Below, in pieces: positions 32,597-40,281 of a DNA stretch of 64,000 nucleotides. The notes below the pieces were generated by a model. The model saw nothing but the letters and a program-made list of their open reading frames with translations. It did not search any database and was not told the origin of the DNA. Location of the stretch: positions 26,904 to 90,903 of IMG/VR virus record IMGVR_UViG_3300031999_000008. One strand, 5' to 3'. The position numbers and the translations under genes are program-made. The DNA comes from a virus. Position 1 is the stretch's first letter. The number at the start of each line of letters is the position of its first letter.

Positions 32597-34379
32597 CTGG
32601 CATGAATTAGACGCGGGTCGCCTCCTCCCCAAAGCAGTACGGGATGCACTGCTACAGGCCGGTAAGGCACAAGATGCGGTTACCAATGCGCTCGCCGTTC
32701 TAGAACTTGCGTTAGAAATCGCAGCAGCCGTTGCGGGACTAGCTTCGCAAGACCCTATTGAAGCAGTACTCCGCGAAGCCATTGCCCAAGCAGAGGCTTT
32801 CTTAGACGGTTTGATCGGTAAGACTACCGCACACGGCATTATGATCCCCATTCAGAAACAGTACTTCGGTATTGGGGATCCTATCCCGCCGGGTAACATC
32901 GATACGACGACGGTCAATCCTGCGTACAATGACTTATTACGAAGCGGATCTATCCCCGTCATCAAAGACGGGGTTATCGCGCCGGAGACTATCAGTTTTA
33001 TTAACTCCAATGCATACACTGTTGGAGGTAATCAAGGCTATTACCGCACACTTATTCAATCGATTCAAGATTCGGGAGACTTTGCAAAACCAGACTTCCC
33101 GTCGAATTACGCCGTTGCCGGCGTAAGTGTTATTTTCGGGTCAAAGAGCCTTACGGATATCTACCGGATTATAGCGTTGATCAACAAATTCTTACATTTA
33201 GGATTACGTGCGGATATGGGCGCGGGCAGCCAACCGCTGCCTCCCAATCTAACCTACCGTATCGCGCCTATTCCGACAGAAGGTAGAATTGGTGTTCAAT
33301 TAGACTGGACGCCGCTACCCCTGTTTCAGGTAAAGCCTTTATTTAGCCTTGAAAAGGCGCATATACGCGAAATATTCGTGGTTCGCTCCACTACACCGAA
33401 CTTTAGAGAAGCGTTCGCGTGGGGTAAAGTATTTCCTGCAGAACCTACCGCGTCTCAAGGCAATCTGCCTTCAACCCCGGATACCAAGGTAATCGCGCGT
33501 CTCACCAACGATGGCTTTATCAAACGGTATATAGATAAAGACAGTACCTTAAAAATAGGCGTGGCCTATTACTATGCACTGGCCATCCGGTACACCATCG
33601 ACGGTGTCGTCCAGCCTATGAGCAATTTCTCCAACGTGGTACGTGTTTTCTACAATGCCCGTCCGGGTAGCTCCCGTGGCGGTGTACCTCCTGATTGGTA
33701 CGCTACCGCGTCGCTCGCGCAGATGTTCCCCCTACTCCAAGACCTTGTAAGTAAACTGAAACTGCTACTAGAAGGATTGTTAACACGCAGCGCTTCAAAC
33801 AGCGGCATCGCGCAGATGCTTAAACAAACCGTACAGCAAATAAAGCAACTCGTAGAGCAAGCAGAACTGATAAACGCCGACCTCGCGCGCCTGCGTGCAC
33901 TACTAAATGATTTAGCAAATGCTGACGTAGGCGGTATTTACACGACAAGTTTCAGTGTTAAAACCGGAGGCATCCTAGCTTGGACCTCTGAGCTTGCTGT
34001 GCGCATGTCCAATCCTGAAGAAACGCACAGGCCCCCTTTTTCGGGTGGCGACTTAACGGCAGGGTTTGTGCTAGTTGCAGGCGCCCCCAATTTACCCCAA
34101 TTAGCAGGATTCGTTGCGCTCATGGACTTACTTTTCGGGTCGTCCGAAGCGAACCCAATCAACAAAGCATTAGACGTTCTCGGAACGCCTACCATAGGCA
34201 GAACCGGCGTAGTTTTCAACGAACGAATGACACCCTCCGACGCGCCAGGGTCTACCCCCCCAGCCGGTACTGGTGCGCCAGCAGTGGACGCTACTGTGAT
34301 CGTTGTGCCAGCTACCGTAGCCCCGACGCCCGTATTCGATACTAAAATGCAGCCGTCTTCAACGTTACCTGACTGTTAA
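32586..34379 (+). CDS. Large baseplate- or tail-type structural protein
   Basis: A 597-residue protein. Residues 1-80 are helical with a hydrophobic stretch (AVLELALEIAAAVAGLA). About 200-370 contain beta domains of fibronectin type (LTYRIAPIPTEGRIGVQLDW, YYYALAIRYTIDG). About 375-440 are a Leu-rich coiled coil, and the C-terminus is Pro/Ala/Thr-rich. It lies in the + strand tail block after the minus insert. Assigned as structural by context and domain style. Confidence 0.6.
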   Translation: MANSWHELDAGRLLPKAVRDALLQAGKAQDAVTNALAVLELALEIAAAVAGLASQDPIEAVLREAIAQAEAFLDGLIGKTTAHGIMIPIQKQYFGIGDPIPPGNIDTTTVNPAYNDLLRSGSIPVIKDGVIAPETISFINSNAYTVGGNQGYYRTLIQSIQDSGDFAKPDFPSNYAVAGVSVIFGSKSLTDIYRIIALINKFLHLGLRADMGAGSQPLPPNLTYRIAPIPTEGRIGVQLDWTPLPLFQVKPLFSLEKAHIREIFVVRSTTPNFREAFAWGKVFPAEPTASQGNLPSTPDTKVIARLTNDGFIKRYIDKDSTLKIGVAYYYALAIRYTIDGVVQPMSNFSNVVRVFYNARPGSSRGGVPPDWYATASLAQMFPLLQDLVSKLKLLLEGLLTRSASNSGIAQMLKQTVQQIKQLVEQAELINADLARLRALLNDLANADVGGIYTTSFSVKTGGILAWTSELAVRMSNPEETHRPPFSGGDLTAGFVLVAGAPNLPQLAGFVALMDLLFGSSEANPINKALDVLGTPTIGRTGVVFNERMTPSDAPGSTPPAGTGAPAVDATVIVVPATVAPTPVFDTKMQPSSTLPDC

Positions 34380-34422
34380 AGCCGTTCAAATACACTAAAA
34401 TAGCCACAGCTAGGAGACTCTG

Positions 34423-34812
34423 ATGCCCAATTTAACAGTTTCGGCCACGCTGACCTACGGCGATACAACCCCCGACGGGGCCGTGCCTTGTCGCGAGCCC
34501 TTGTCGTTCACGCTCGCCTATACAGAAGCATCGATCAAGACAGTCCAGATTGCGGCTAGTACGACCGACTTCCCCATCTTGGTAGATACTGTGGGCGCCC
34601 CTAAGTTTATCTTTGCCAAGTCAGAGGCTACCGACGTAACGGTAAAACTGTCTGATGGGATCGTAGCAACCCCCACACCGACGAGCCTTTCTGTGGATGG
34701 TGGTTGGATCATGCTTGCTAACCCTAACGGCCAAGCAATCAAAAGCTTGCTCGTAACAACACCCGCTTCTCCTGCCAGCGGTGCACGTGTTAAGGTGATA
34801 GCCTTCGAGTAA
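34423..34812 (+). CDS. Small beta-rich virion-type protein
   Basis: A 129-residue all-beta protein with a good ribosome site (TAGGAG). A -10-like TAAAAT lies at about 34396 upstream. It may be a tail or surface decoration domain. No family is recognised. Its stop overlaps the holin-like gene start. Confidence 0.55.
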   Translation: MPNLTVSATLTYGDTTPDGAVPCREPLSFTLAYTEASIKTVQIAASTTDFPILVDTVGAPKFIFAKSEATDVTVKLSDGIVATPTPTSLSVDGGWIMLANPNGQAIKSLLVTTPASPASGARVKVIAFE

Positions 34813-35105
34813 TGGAAAACGCGCTCACAGTGATTCTGCAACAAGGTCCGCTCGGCGCGATCACTGTCCTGTTCATTTATTTGTATTTAGCCGAACGTAG
34901 CAAGAATTCAGACTTGCAAGTCACGGTCGCGGAAATACATAAACATAACTATGAAACTCTAGATAAGGTTCGTGAGAGCCAAATCCGTAGAGAACAGGAA
35001 GTTGCCGCGACTCTAGAGGAGTACGGCAAGGGCGTCATTCAAGCCGTACACCATTCGACAGTGGTGTCCGAGGAATTACGGAGGCTTCACAATGTCCGCA
35101 AGTAG
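34812..35105 (+). CDS. Holin-like protein (BhlA/UviB type)
   Basis: A 97-residue protein with the BhlA/UviB layout: ILQQGPLGAITVLFIYLYLA (8-27) as a single N-terminal membrane segment after a QGP motif, then a charged coiled-coil tail. Such proteins are annotated as holin-like in phages. It ends the tail block and is coupled to the next gene. The lysis role is inferred. Confidence 0.6.
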   Translation: MENALTVILQQGPLGAITVLFIYLYLAERSKNSDLQVTVAEIHKHNYETLDKVRESQIRREQEVAATLEEYGKGVIQAVHHSTVVSEELRRLHNVRK

Positions 35106-35397
35106 CCTAGAAGCGAAGAGCACCTCTGAGCTAGAGATCCTGAATAAACAGCTCGCTCAGACGCAAGCGCGTCAAATAAACAAAGAACTGACGCGCTTAA
35201 AGCGTGTGTCCGACCACACTGCTACAAAAGCGCCTACCGAAGCCGACAAGACCGGTCAATTCATCGTAGTGCCCCTCAATACCGTCCAAGGGGACACTAT
35301 TGAGAAAGCCCACGGCGAGGCCGTAAAAACGTGCACTGATAGCGGCATTGAAATGGATAAAGCTAAAAAAAGAAAGAAGTGGTTTAAGTGGGGTTAG
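35092..35397 (+). CDS. Small charged helical protein
   Basis: A 101-residue soluble protein starting inside the end of the holin-like gene. It is Lys-rich, with a basic-aromatic C-terminus KKRKKWFKWG that could bind membrane or nucleic acid. Possibly a partner of the holin-like protein. Unknown family. Its end overlaps the convergent minus-strand gene by 4 nt. Confidence 0.55.
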   Translation: MSASSLEAKSTSELEILNKQLAQTQARQINKELTRLKRVSDHTATKAPTEADKTGQFIVVPLNTVQGDTIEKAHGEAVKTCTDSGIEMDKAKKRKKWFKWG

Positions 35398-35720
35398 CTG
35401 ATTGTACCGGTGCCTGTACCTGACCCGGTTCCAGTTCCCGTAAGTGGGACTGTAGCGAGAGGCGCCAGCGTCGCAGCAAACGGCGTTACTGGATCCCGCT
35501 GAAGACCTGCTGTAGACGTAGTCACGTTAGTCGTTGTACTGATCGTATCGACTGTGACATTTACATTTACAGTGGCGTTCGCCTGTATATGCGTGACGAT
35601 GGCATCAGCCAACGCGTCGGCTAACTTTCGAAGAGAGGGACGTCCTTTCTTAGGCGTCTTAAACGTCGTATTTATGTTGGCATAAATAAGATCGGATAAC
35701 CCAGTCTTCGAAAGTGCCAT
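35394..35720 (-). CDS. Small structural-type protein with Thr/Gly tail
   Basis: A 108-residue protein. The N-terminal 45 residues are helical (MALSKTGLSDLIYANINTTF). The rest is Thr/Val/Gly-rich beta, ending in alternating GTGTGSGTGTGT. It resembles small unknown phage proteins of the SKTGLxDLI type. It is the last gene of the minus-strand unit starting near 36.9 kb. Confidence 0.58.
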   Translation of the reverse strand: MALSKTGLSDLIYANINTTFKTPKKGRPSLRKLADALADAIVTHIQANATVNVNVTVDTISTTTNVTTSTAGLQRDPVTPFAATLAPLATVPLTGTGTGSGTGTGTIS

Positions 35721-35725
35721 AGCCT

Positions 35726-36001
35726 TTACCCTGATTTCTTCGGCGTGTACATCGACACCTGGGATCCTTTTTTCTCAGCAGGGCGATTACCGTGCGTATG
35801 CACGTACCCTGCTTTGAATTGTTTAGATCCCGGATACGACATTACTATAGTGTGGGGCAACACGCATGAGCTCGGCAACTTCGCAAAGTGCTTAGTGTGC
35901 TTGCACTCAGGACAGACTTCGGGCTTACCGTCTGAACCTTCGACGTAGTCATCGAATACGTGCCCGCAGTTGCCGCATTCGAAATCGTAGTGCTTTAGCA
36001 T
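35726..36001 (-). CDS. FmdB-like zinc-ribbon protein
   Basis: A 91-residue protein beginning YDFECGNCGHVFDDYVEG, then CPECKH. This is the FmdB-type putative regulatory zinc ribbon (two CxxC pairs). Such small proteins are widespread and of unclear role. Here it is part of a minus-strand unit with tRNA genes, in line with early or middle expression. Confidence 0.75.
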   Translation of the reverse strand: MLKHYDFECGNCGHVFDDYVEGSDGKPEVCPECKHTKHFAKLPSSCVLPHTIVMSYPGSKQFKAGYVHTHGNRPAEKKGSQVSMYTPKKSG

Positions 36002-36412
36002 TTATGTACGACTTCGCCGAGGTTTGATGTCGCCAACGGGGTGATCGTCTTCGTCTGTGAACCGCTGGCGGCTGTCCATCTCGTCTTGTTTCGACTCACG
36101 GATCGAAAGGTATTTATCGCCTATTTCACGCAGTAGATCTGCAGCATCGTGTACATTGTACACGTTTAAAAAAGGTTGAATATCGATGATCTGACCATTG
36201 TCATCGATTTTGGCAGTACCAATCTTAAAGGAGTACTTGGGCACGGGCAGGGGTAATTCATTGACCTCCACAACCACACTGCCCTTTAGTTTCTTCTCTA
36301 CGGGCCTCCACGGGATCTTCGTGGCATTAGGATTAAATCGGGGTTTACGACCGGAATTGCTATTACTGTACATGGATTGGGGAAACTCCAAAATGATTTT
36401 ACGTTGAAGCAT
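36002..36412 (-). CDS. Unknown soluble protein
   Basis: A 136-residue protein (ATG 36412; ATG 36373 is an alternative). Basic N-terminus, a beta middle (KGSVVVEVNELPLPVPKYSF), and a charged helical end. It lies between tRNA-Lys and the FmdB-like gene. Not recognised. Confidence 0.55.
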   Translation of the reverse strand: MLQRKIILEFPQSMYSNSNSGRKPRFNPNATKIPWRPVEKKLKGSVVVEVNELPLPVPKYSFKIGTAKIDDNGQIIDIQPFLNVYNVHDAADLLREIGDKYLSIRESKQDEMDSRQRFTDEDDHPVGDIKPRRSRT

Positions 36413-36433
36413 GTTTACTCAGACTATACATAG

Positions 36434-36505
36434 TGGGTCCGGCGGAAGTCGAATCCGCAATAAACAGGTTAAAAGCCTGCTGTCCTACCGTTGGACTACG
36501 GACCC
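36434..36505 (-). tRNA. tRNA-Lys (anticodon TTT)
   Basis: Full cloverleaf on the minus strand: acceptor GGGTCCG/CGGACCC, anticodon loop CTTTTAA, T-loop TTCGACT. Discriminator A. Confidence 0.9.
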
Positions 36506-36590
36506 ATAACTATACAGGACTAAATAATACGGACACGTAAGAACAGTCAATAGTGTAACTCTAGGTTACTACTGGCCTTACGTTTAGCAA

Positions 36591-36749
36591 CTACTGCCAG
36601 GTTCCGCGATTGCCTTTGACCGCAGACTTACGGTCTTTCTTGTTACCGTGACACCAGCGGTGCACCGTGTCAGCAATGCCGTGTGCTTCTGCTTTACATT
36701 TGGTGCAGGACACAGCCTTGGCACCACTCGGACGAGATGACTTTCCCAT
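36591..36749 (-). CDS. Small Cys/His protein (52 aa)
   Basis: A 52-residue basic protein with GGAG before its ATG. CTKC (15-18) and HRWCHG (30-35) provide three Cys and two His for a possible zinc site. It fills the space between two tRNA genes. The function is unknown. Confidence 0.6.
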   Translation of the reverse strand: MGKSSRPSGAKAVSCTKCKAEAHGIADTVHRWCHGNKKDRKSAVKGNRGTWQ

Positions 36750-36776
36750 TAATAAATCTCCGAATTAAAGAAACGG

Positions 36777-36848
36777 TGGGCCTACTTGGACTCGAACCAA
36801 GAACGTTCCACTTATGAGGTGGGGGCTCGACCATTGAGCTATAGGCCC
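36777..36848 (-). tRNA. tRNA-Met (anticodon CAT)
   Basis: Acceptor GGGCCTA/TAGGCCC, anticodon stem CCAC/GTGG with loop CTCATAA, T-loop TTCGAGT. The first pair G-C argues against an initiator tRNA. A lysidine-type Ile tRNA cannot be excluded. Confidence 0.88.
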
Positions 36849-36877
36849 TTCACAACTGAAAAGCAGACGCTTTGCTG

Positions 36878-36893
36878 CTATACTCTTATACCG
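36878..36893 (-). promoter_or_regulatory. Early-type extended -10 promoter
   Basis: Minus strand CGGTATAAGAGTATAG, about 30 nt upstream of tRNA-Met, without a clear -35. It matches the family at 57788, 61805 and 63676. Confidence 0.6.
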
Positions 36894-36908
36894 AATTTTT
36901 GTTTCTTT

Positions 36909-37130
36909 TCATAACTCGGCGTCATCACCATCTTCAACGACAACGGGCTCTTCGTCGTCCTCTTCATCGTCTTCGGACGCCAGTCGCGTCACGCGTATGA
37001 TAAACGCGTTGCCGTCTTCATCTTCACATTCGAGAGACGCAAAGTCTTTTTTAACTTTAGGCGTCGTGTCAATACTAACTTTATCTTCGAGTGCCTCTGA
37101 TATAACTACAGCAAGTTCCCGTGCATTCAT
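36909..37130 (-). CDS. Small acidic protein
   Basis: A 73-residue protein. A folded N-terminal half (MNARELAVVISEALEDKVSI) with a beta middle, ending in a very acidic tail (EDDEEDDEEPVVVEDGDD). It could mimic nucleic acid or bind a basic partner, which is speculation. Confidence 0.6.
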   Translation of the reverse strand: MNARELAVVISEALEDKVSIDTTPKVKKDFASLECEDEDGNAFIIRVTRLASEDDEEDDEEPVVVEDGDDAEL

Positions 37131-37142
37131 ACATCCCCCAAA

Positions 37143-38021
37143 TCACTTCGCAGGAAAAAGGGCCCCCGCCCCAGCGAAGAGTTCTTTCGGCCATAAGCCT
37201 GAATTCATAGCAGCATTCCGTGTACGTGTATAGCGATTTTCCCAGTTACCAAAGGCAGTTGCAGACAGCTGCTGGATGAGCGCGTTAGCAAAGGGGTATC
37301 CACGATGACTTACCTTGAGTGCTGCGATCAAATCGTCGCGAGCCGGTGCGGGACCATTGACCGAATAACAATGGTAGACGGCCATGGCCAGGTCCTCTTG
37401 CATAGAGAGCCCCTTGGCACCTACGTCTATTTGTTTAGGGTCTGCGCCTTGGTAAAACGTAGACTCTAACGCGCGCTGCGAAGACAATAACCAGCCAATG
37501 GCAAAGTCCTTTTGTGCCGCATACGTCAAGGGATCTGCAAATACATTGTGATGCGCCACGGCCCAGCGTGACGCCGCGTCCCATTGCGGTCCCGTTTGAG
37601 GTACTTTGCCCGCGATAGGCGTAAACGTATCGCGTATTAGGGTACCATCTACGGGTTGGCCCGTCTTGGTACTACGTAGTAACCCGTCTTGGGTAACTAC
37701 CCAATCGAGCTGTGTGTACATGCTCCAAAGCTGGTGCAGCGCGTCTGATCTAGGCGCACCTACCTCGATAGCTCGCAAGAGCTGGAACACAGAACCCTGC
37801 GTCATACCCTTCGGGTAGACTGCGATATTGTGTAAGGGACCACCAGACATGGCGGCGCCGTCATAGCTCTGCACCGCGCCATACGTAGGCGCTTCAATCA
37901 TCGCTGTGAGATAATAAGCCCGCTCCATGTGCAACATGGTTGTGGGTTTAGGTACCGCGGCTACACCGTCAATCTTACAACCCGAATACTCGCCGAATTT
38001 ACGCCATCCTACGTTAGTCAT
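37143..38021 (-). CDS. Unknown protein, possibly a cell-wall hydrolase
   Basis: A 292-residue soluble protein with a well-folded composition. The segment Y-LTAMIEAPTYGAVQSYDGAA followed by MSGGPLHNIAVYPKG has an early Glu and a SYD...H pattern that reminds me of phage lysozyme-like proteins. I cannot place it in a family. No signal peptide. It is in the minus-strand early-type region, with the next gene overlapping its start by 8 nt. Treat the enzyme idea as a weak guess. Confidence 0.55.
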   Translation of the reverse strand: MTNVGWRKFGEYSGCKIDGVAAVPKPTTMLHMERAYYLTAMIEAPTYGAVQSYDGAAMSGGPLHNIAVYPKGMTQGSVFQLLRAIEVGAPRSDALHQLWSMYTQLDWVVTQDGLLRSTKTGQPVDGTLIRDTFTPIAGKVPQTGPQWDAASRWAVAHHNVFADPLTYAAQKDFAIGWLLSSQRALESTFYQGADPKQIDVGAKGLSMQEDLAMAVYHCYSVNGPAPARDDLIAALKVSHRGYPFANALIQQLSATAFGNWENRYTRTRNAAMNSGLWPKELFAGAGALFPAK

Positions 38022-38274
38022 TTTTAGTATCCTTCAAGACTATTTGTTTCTTTAGGTACTCAACTTGATTACGCAGTATCGCAATTGACGTTTCTAGGTC
38101 CTTGGTATAGCCCGCGCCTTCTTCGTAGATGGCCGTCAAATGGTACATCAACACGCCGCGCACGCGTTCACGCCAACGTTCTTTATCGTCACTTTCTTCT
38201 ACGGTACGCTCAATGTCCGCGCGCACCAATTCCAGGTTGTTCAACACAATCCGTGTTTTACGATCTTGGGGCAC
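38014..38274 (-). CDS. Small helical protein
   Basis: An 86-residue charged protein with a coiled-coil C-terminus (SIAILRNQVEYLKKQIVL). It overlaps the following gene by 8 nt. Not recognised. Confidence 0.55.
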   Translation of the reverse strand: MPQDRKTRIVLNNLELVRADIERTVEESDDKERWRERVRGVLMYHLTAIYEEGAGYTKDLETSIAILRNQVEYLKKQIVLKDTKND

Positions 38275-38313
38275 GTCTTAACCTAACCGTTGCAGCTAAA
38301 AAGAACAACAAAC

Positions 38314-38553
38314 CTAAGGGTTAACCCCCGAGAGTCTGTACACAGCGGACTGTGACGAACTACTCGGCTCTAGCCGCAAAATAGGTTTGTTGGGAATGAT
38401 GTCGTCAATGCATTGAAGACGGTGCCGTTTACTGATCGGCGCCCATTTGGCAAAATAGTATAAAGTACGTCCTTGCATGCGCAGGACCAAATTAACGTCT
38501 TTTCCTTTCCATTCCCCCATTAAATGATTTGGTACATCAACCGGTATACTCAC
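38314..38553 (-). CDS. Small unknown protein
   Basis: A 79-residue protein from GTG 38553 (preceded by GGGGGAAA). A longer frame would run into tRNA-Gln. Beta-type core (KDVNLVLRMQGRTLYYFAKW). Not recognised. Confidence 0.55.
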   Translation of the reverse strand: MSIPVDVPNHLMGEWKGKDVNLVLRMQGRTLYYFAKWAPISKRHRLQCIDDIIPNKPILRLEPSSSSQSAVYRLSGVNP

Positions 38554-38567
38554 TGCATTTCCCCCGG

Positions 38568-38638
38568 TTCGGGGTGAGGGATTCGAACCCCCGTTCACGC
38601 TGTCAAAGAGCGTTGTCCTGCCATTGGACGAACCCCGA
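38568..38638 (-). tRNA. tRNA-Gln (anticodon TTG)
   Basis: Acceptor TCGGGGT/ACCCCGA, anticodon stem ACGCT/AGCGT with loop CTTTGAC, T-loop TTCGAAT. Confidence 0.88.
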
Positions 38639-38670
38639 ATGTTGCCTTCTCCACACGTAAGCCCTTTGTA

Positions 38671-39399
38671 TCACGGGTCGATGCCTGTGAGAAGCGCGTA
38701 CAAACTGGTAATTGGAATTCGGCCCTGCAACGTCGCAAGGACTGTCACCATGGCTTCACGCAGCTCGCGCGGCACCATGCCTTGTTCTTGTGCCGCAAAG
38801 CGCAGTGCCTTACTCACGATTTCTCGTTCGTAGTCCGCAAGCTCGGTCCGTTCAAACCGCTCAACGCGGTCTTTAATGCGGTCCTCGGAAATAATAGTGC
38901 GCCCTCGTGACCGGGGCTGCGGCAGGGTCTCACCTTCAGGAGGTTTCTCGAACCGCACTCCCTCGGGTAATTTGTCAACCGTCTGACACGCGTCGTAAAG
39001 CACTTTGCGAATGCTGCGCTTACGCGCCTGTTGACCGCTTGTGTAGCGGTAGTATTGGGACATTGTTGTGATGCCCAGTTTTTCAATAAAAGCAGGGACG
39101 GTTAATCCCGAAGCTTTCTGAACACGTTTCAACTGTTCAGGATCGAAGTCCGGAACTGTCTCAACGGTGTCGTCTTCAAGACCTGCCTCAGCGGGAGGTA
39201 TCGGCCGTGGAGCTCGGGGATTCCCGTATTTCGTAAATGCTGCAGCGAGTGCTGCTTTCGTACGCGCCCCTACGGGTTCGGCATTGCCATGCGTCCACTT
39301 CGAAAAAGTGCGGGCACTAATGCCCATTTCCTGAGCCAACTCTTTTTGTGTAAGTCCTGAGGCCTTCAATAAATTTGCGTATTTCGCAATGGTCTTCAT
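38671..39399 (-). CDS. Two-HTH transcription regulator (XRE-like)
   Basis: A 242-residue protein. ATG 39399 follows the strong site AAGGAGGG; upstream in-frame codons lie in tRNA-Leu. Residues about 5-40 (LLKASGLTQKELAQEMGISA, then RTFSKWTHGNAEP) are a Cro/C1-type helix-turn-helix. A second HTH-like unit spans about 90-130 (VQKASGLTVPAFIEKLGITT). The remainder is charged and helical. It probably binds DNA and controls early genes. The inverted repeats at the promoters near 31.7 and 32.4 kb are possible targets, which is inference. Confidence 0.75.
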   Translation of the reverse strand: MKTIAKYANLLKASGLTQKELAQEMGISARTFSKWTHGNAEPVGARTKAALAAAFTKYGNPRAPRPIPPAEAGLEDDTVETVPDFDPEQLKRVQKASGLTVPAFIEKLGITTMSQYYRYTSGQQARKRSIRKVLYDACQTVDKLPEGVRFEKPPEGETLPQPRSRGRTIISEDRIKDRVERFERTELADYEREIVSKALRFAAQEQGMVPRELREAMVTVLATLQGRIPITSLYALLTGIDP

Positions 39400-39453
39400 A
39401 AAGTAAACCCTCCTTGGTCTATGGCCTTTTACCAGAACCAAGGAGGGCATTCG

Positions 39454-39537
39454 TAGGGACGGTCGGACTCGAACCGACAAGGCCGTTAAGCCCAAGCATT
39501 TTAAGTGCTCTCTGTCTGCCAATTTCAGCACGCCCCC
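39454..39537 (-). tRNA. tRNA-Leu (anticodon TAA)
   Basis: Class II tRNA with a long variable arm. Anticodon stem GAGCA/TGCTT with loop CTTAAAA. T-loop TTCGAGT. The acceptor has two G-T wobbles. Confidence 0.85.
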
Positions 39538-39541
39538 GCAG

Positions 39542-39614
39542 TGGAACCAGACGGGCTTGAACCGCCGACATCAGCCGTGTAAAGGCCGCGCTCTACCAAC
39601 TGAGCTATGGTTCC
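39542..39614 (-). tRNA. tRNA-Val (anticodon TAC)
   Basis: Acceptor GGAACCA/TGGTTCC, anticodon loop TTTACAC, T-loop TTCAAGC. Directly adjacent to tRNA-Leu. Confidence 0.88.
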
Positions 39615-39670
39615 TGGACTAAAACAAAAACGCTTTCACGCTTTGTTTTAAGAGGTAACACTACACCTCG

Positions 39671-40228
39671 TCAAGCCTTAAGTGCCATGAACTTATCCAA
39701 GAAGTACTTCACAATTTCTACCTTATGTAGGACGCCCTCCTTGAGAGAAATATCGTCGTCCATAATGTAAGCTGTAACCGTCTCCGCCCAGTCTTCGTGC
39801 GGATCCGACGCCGCGTACATAGTTGCGTACGCCTTATTATCGTAGAGGGGCGTACCCGTTGCCGCTGCGATGAACGCACTACGTAGGTAGTAAGTCCAGA
39901 TACCCGTGAGCAACCCCGGCCGCTCTTCGGGCCCTTCGTAAGCGCCAAAACACTGCTCCCACTGTCGCTGGTCCTTCCGTGTAAGTTTGTACCAAAGTTT
40001 GAACAAGAGCGCATGGCCGTACTCGTGTACGAGCGTACGCTCAAAATTAAGCGGTCCGCGTAAAAGTGACGCCGTACACAAAGAGCCGATCGTTATTTTA
40101 ACGGGATACCCTTCACAGTAGCTTACACTCTCATCGAGTTTCACGCGTACAGGGATACGCGCTAAACGCGTAATACCCTTATCCCGATACCTTTTCAATA
40201 CCTGGTGCCGTATCGCTGTAGGCCCCAT
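39671..40228 (-). CDS. Zinc metalloprotease (HExxH)
   Basis: A 185-residue protein with LVHEYGHALLFK (HEYGH, about 68-72) and a downstream DPHEDWAETVTAYI (about 142-155) that offers the third zinc ligand of gluzincin-type enzymes. No signal peptide, so it probably acts in the host cytoplasm or virion. A TAAAAT -10 with TATGG before it lies at about 40241-40260, upstream of its start. The substrate is unknown. Confidence 0.75.
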   Translation of the reverse strand: MGPTAIRHQVLKRYRDKGITRLARIPVRVKLDESVSYCEGYPVKITIGSLCTASLLRGPLNFERTLVHEYGHALLFKLWYKLTRKDQRQWEQCFGAYEGPEERPGLLTGIWTYYLRSAFIAAATGTPLYDNKAYATMYAASDPHEDWAETVTAYIMDDDISLKEGVLHKVEIVKYFLDKFMALKA

Positions 40229-40281
40229 AAATACATCCTTTCTACTTTATTTTACCATAAAAGACCATATACTACGCACGT

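Noticed and set aside
39615-39660. Possible terminator between tRNA-Val and the metalloprotease
   Set aside because: AAAAC/GTTTT-type pairing is AT-rich and interrupted. Not strong enough to list as a terminator.
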